From the NCBI GenBank assembly GCA_030272155.1, contig CP126192.1, positions 3,816,501-3,880,500 on the forward strand: a DNA stretch of 64,000 nt. The letters are read 5' to 3'. Positions 62,632 through 64,000 of this stretch are shown here, piece by piece. This DNA comes from Tetradesmus obliquus. Lineage: Eukaryota > Chlorophyta > Chlorophyceae > Sphaeropleales > Scenedesmaceae. Numbering within the stretch: the stretch's first letter is position 1; each line of letters starts with the position of its first letter. Position numbers and translations under genes: made by a program. The notes under the pieces were generated by a model that saw only the letters and a program-made list of their open reading frames with translations, was not told the origin of the DNA and did not search any database.

Positions 62632-64000
62632 GCTGCTGCTGCTGCTGTGAACTGCGCCTGCTGCTGCCGCCGCCTGGCAGGGCCGCATCTTCATGACGCA
62701 CCCCACCAAGGCCATCTTCCACACGCTGGTCTCCGACTTTGCCAACCTGAGCGGCGAGGACGCGCTGTTCAGCAAGAAGGACGTGGAGGCCTGCATGGAC
62801 AGGATCGAGGTCATCGACTTCGACCAGACACTGCTGGTGGACGGCATACAGGTGGGTGGTGAGCAGCGGGAGGTGATGAGCCAGGGGGTGGCTGCGCCTG
62901 CCTGCCAGCGTGTTGGCTTGTCTTGCCTACCTGCCTGCTTGCCTGCCTGCCTGCCCGCCTGTCCTAATGGGTTCAGGGTTTTGCATGCATCATTTGGCGC
63001 GGTATATGTTCTGTACGTACTGTTGGCAAGGTGCGGTGCACACGGCGTGCTTATGAAGTGCCAGCAGTTGCTCACGTCCTTGCTTGCTTGCTGCTTGCCT
63101 GCGCGTGCCGCTGCAGATCACACCCTACAGGGCTGGCCACGTGCTGGGTGCTGCCATGTTCATGGTCACGGGCAGCACCGTGCGCTGCCTGCTCACATGC
63201 CTCCCTGCCTGCCTGCTTGCTGTCTCGTGCCGCTGCAGATCACGCCCTACAGGGCTGGCCACGTGCTGGGTGCCGCTATGTTCATGGTGGAGGTGGCCGG
63301 CATGCGCTGCCTGTACACGGGCGACTACAGCAGGGTCACAGACAGGCACCTGTCGGCAGCAGACACGCCGCCAGTCACGCCACACATCGGTGTGTAGTGT
63401 TTCCAGCTCTATGTTTTGGTGCTCAGCCAGGCTCCGGCATGTTGTTGCAATCCCGCAATGATGTATGCGACGCTGGTGGTGGGGCAAGGCAGCAGGTTCT
63501 CACCAGCCAGCAGCAGACGGATGAGGCCAACCATACTCATCATCATTGGCCGCCTTTGTGTTGCTGCAGTCGAAACAGTTGGCACCGACACAGTGTGCCA
63601 ATGCCTGCTCTGCCATGCTGGTTGCCGATGCTGCCGCTTTGCGCAGTGATCGTGGAGAGCACGTACGGCACGCAGCTGCACGGCCCCAGGGAGACGCGTG
63701 AGCGGCTCTTCACGGAGAGCATTTCGCGCACCGTGCGCGCCGGCGGCAGGGTGCTGCTGCCCATCGTGGCCATTGGCAGGGCACAGGTGCGGGCAGATTG
63801 CAGCAGCAGCAGCAGCAGCAGCAGCAGCACATTGTGTAAGGTTCACCCGGAAGCAGTTGCTTTGCTTCTCGTGTGGTCCAGAACCAAGTGGCAGCTCACT
63901 ATGCTCTGCATGTTTCAGCTGACTGCCTTGCATTTTGTCACGCGTACAACGAGCATCAACCAGGTTTGCTGCATGCCTTGACGGCCAGGTGCTGCTAGGC
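61515..64000 (+). CDS. CPSF3: Cleavage and polyadenylation endonuclease CPSF73, 5' part
   Basis: Metallo-beta-lactamase/beta-CASP endonuclease that cuts pre-mRNA 3' ends. Exons in the window: 61515-61642, 62011-62182, 62681-62851, 63239-63389 and 63647-63786; the rest lies beyond the right edge. Phases 2,0,0,1,0 agree. Motifs: [37 protein letters not shown], the zinc motif HFHLDH (residues 81-86), [40 protein letters not shown] (His 165), [14 protein letters not shown] (Asp 186), [12 protein letters not shown] and [15 protein letters not shown]. The wording fits CPSF73 rather than the Integrator paralogue INTS11. Introns 3 and 4 coordinates exclude two ghost copies of exon starts at 62541 and 63117. 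Intron 2 has CAG runs at its donor and CTG runs near its acceptor. Confidence 0.94.
62358..62461. repeat. 26-bp minisatellite, four copies
   Basis: Four head-to-tail copies of CTATTGCCCAGCAACTCCTG plus CCCACT (26 bp) inside CPSF73 intron 2, apparently identical. Confidence 0.95.
62534..62579 (+). repeat. Intronic ghost copy of the 5' edge of CPSF73 exon 3
   Basis: Acceptor (CTGGCAG) plus about 39 bp resembling the start of exon 3 (62681), offset 140 bp. It reads [13 protein letters not shown] against [13 protein letters not shown], with two or three replacements, so it is somewhat diverged. Confidence 0.85.
63104..63167 (+). repeat. Intronic ghost copy of the 5' edge of CPSF73 exon 4
   Basis: Acceptor region (CGTGCCGCTGCAG) plus about 51 bp matching the start of exon 4 (63239), offset 122 bp. 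Both copies read [17 protein letters not shown], including the zinc-ligand His. The few differences inside those 17 codons are at third positions and synonymous. Confidence 0.9.

Overview
This is nuclear DNA from a green alga, most likely a chlorophycean of the Sphaeropleales (Scenedesmaceae-like). That placement is inferred from the following. Genes are intron-dense, with short GTGAG...CTGCAG introns. TGTAA polyadenylation-type signals follow two stop codons. CAG/CTG trinucleotide runs appear throughout exons (poly-Q, poly-A, poly-S) and introns. Plastid-type proteins and an organelle helical-repeat factor are present. There is no prokaryotic organisation, CRISPR or IS element. Gene models were built by hand: conserved protein blocks were joined at GT/AG sites and accepted when intron phases agreed.

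Layout, left to right. 1-449 (-): 5' part of ribosomal protein eL18. 1442-4723 (-): a CEP19 ciliogenesis homologue with a LINE remnant in an intron. 7111-9721 (-): geranylgeranyl diphosphate synthase. 10519-15804 (-): amidase-signature enzyme, 13 exons. 16681-19750 (+): AAMP/Sqt1 WD40 ribosome-assembly protein. 21531-23228 (-): unrecognised membrane protein. 23726-25084 (+): Asterix/WDR83OS of the ER PAT complex. 26404-32251 (+): large secreted RCC1-repeat plus SH3b-like protein with an in-frame TAG. 34019-35214 (-): unrecognised membrane protein. 35530-36578 (+): DPH4/DNAJC24 (diphthamide). 38591-42937 (-): OPR/Tbc2-like organelle RNA-binding protein with a 22-copy minisatellite in intron 1. 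44621-44977 (+): small plastid-type membrane protein. 46658-52092 (-): HyuA-type hydantoinase fused to DUF917. 53205-57305 (+): very large VIP1/RF2a-type bZIP factor. 59900-60978 (-): TRM112. 61515 to the right edge (+): CPSF73/CPSF3 endonuclease, partial.

There is no operon or obvious joint pathway. Several genes serve translation or protein biogenesis (eL18, AAMP, Asterix, DPH4, TRM112), as expected of a housekeeping-rich euchromatic segment. Many neighbours are divergent pairs with 0.3-1.7 kb between start codons.

Two patterns run across unrelated genes and are the most unusual content. First, several introns carry a direct 'ghost' copy of the adjacent exon edge together with its splice site. 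Second, CAG runs sit just inside intron 5' ends while CTG runs sit just before 3' ends, so that two introns have complementary termini.
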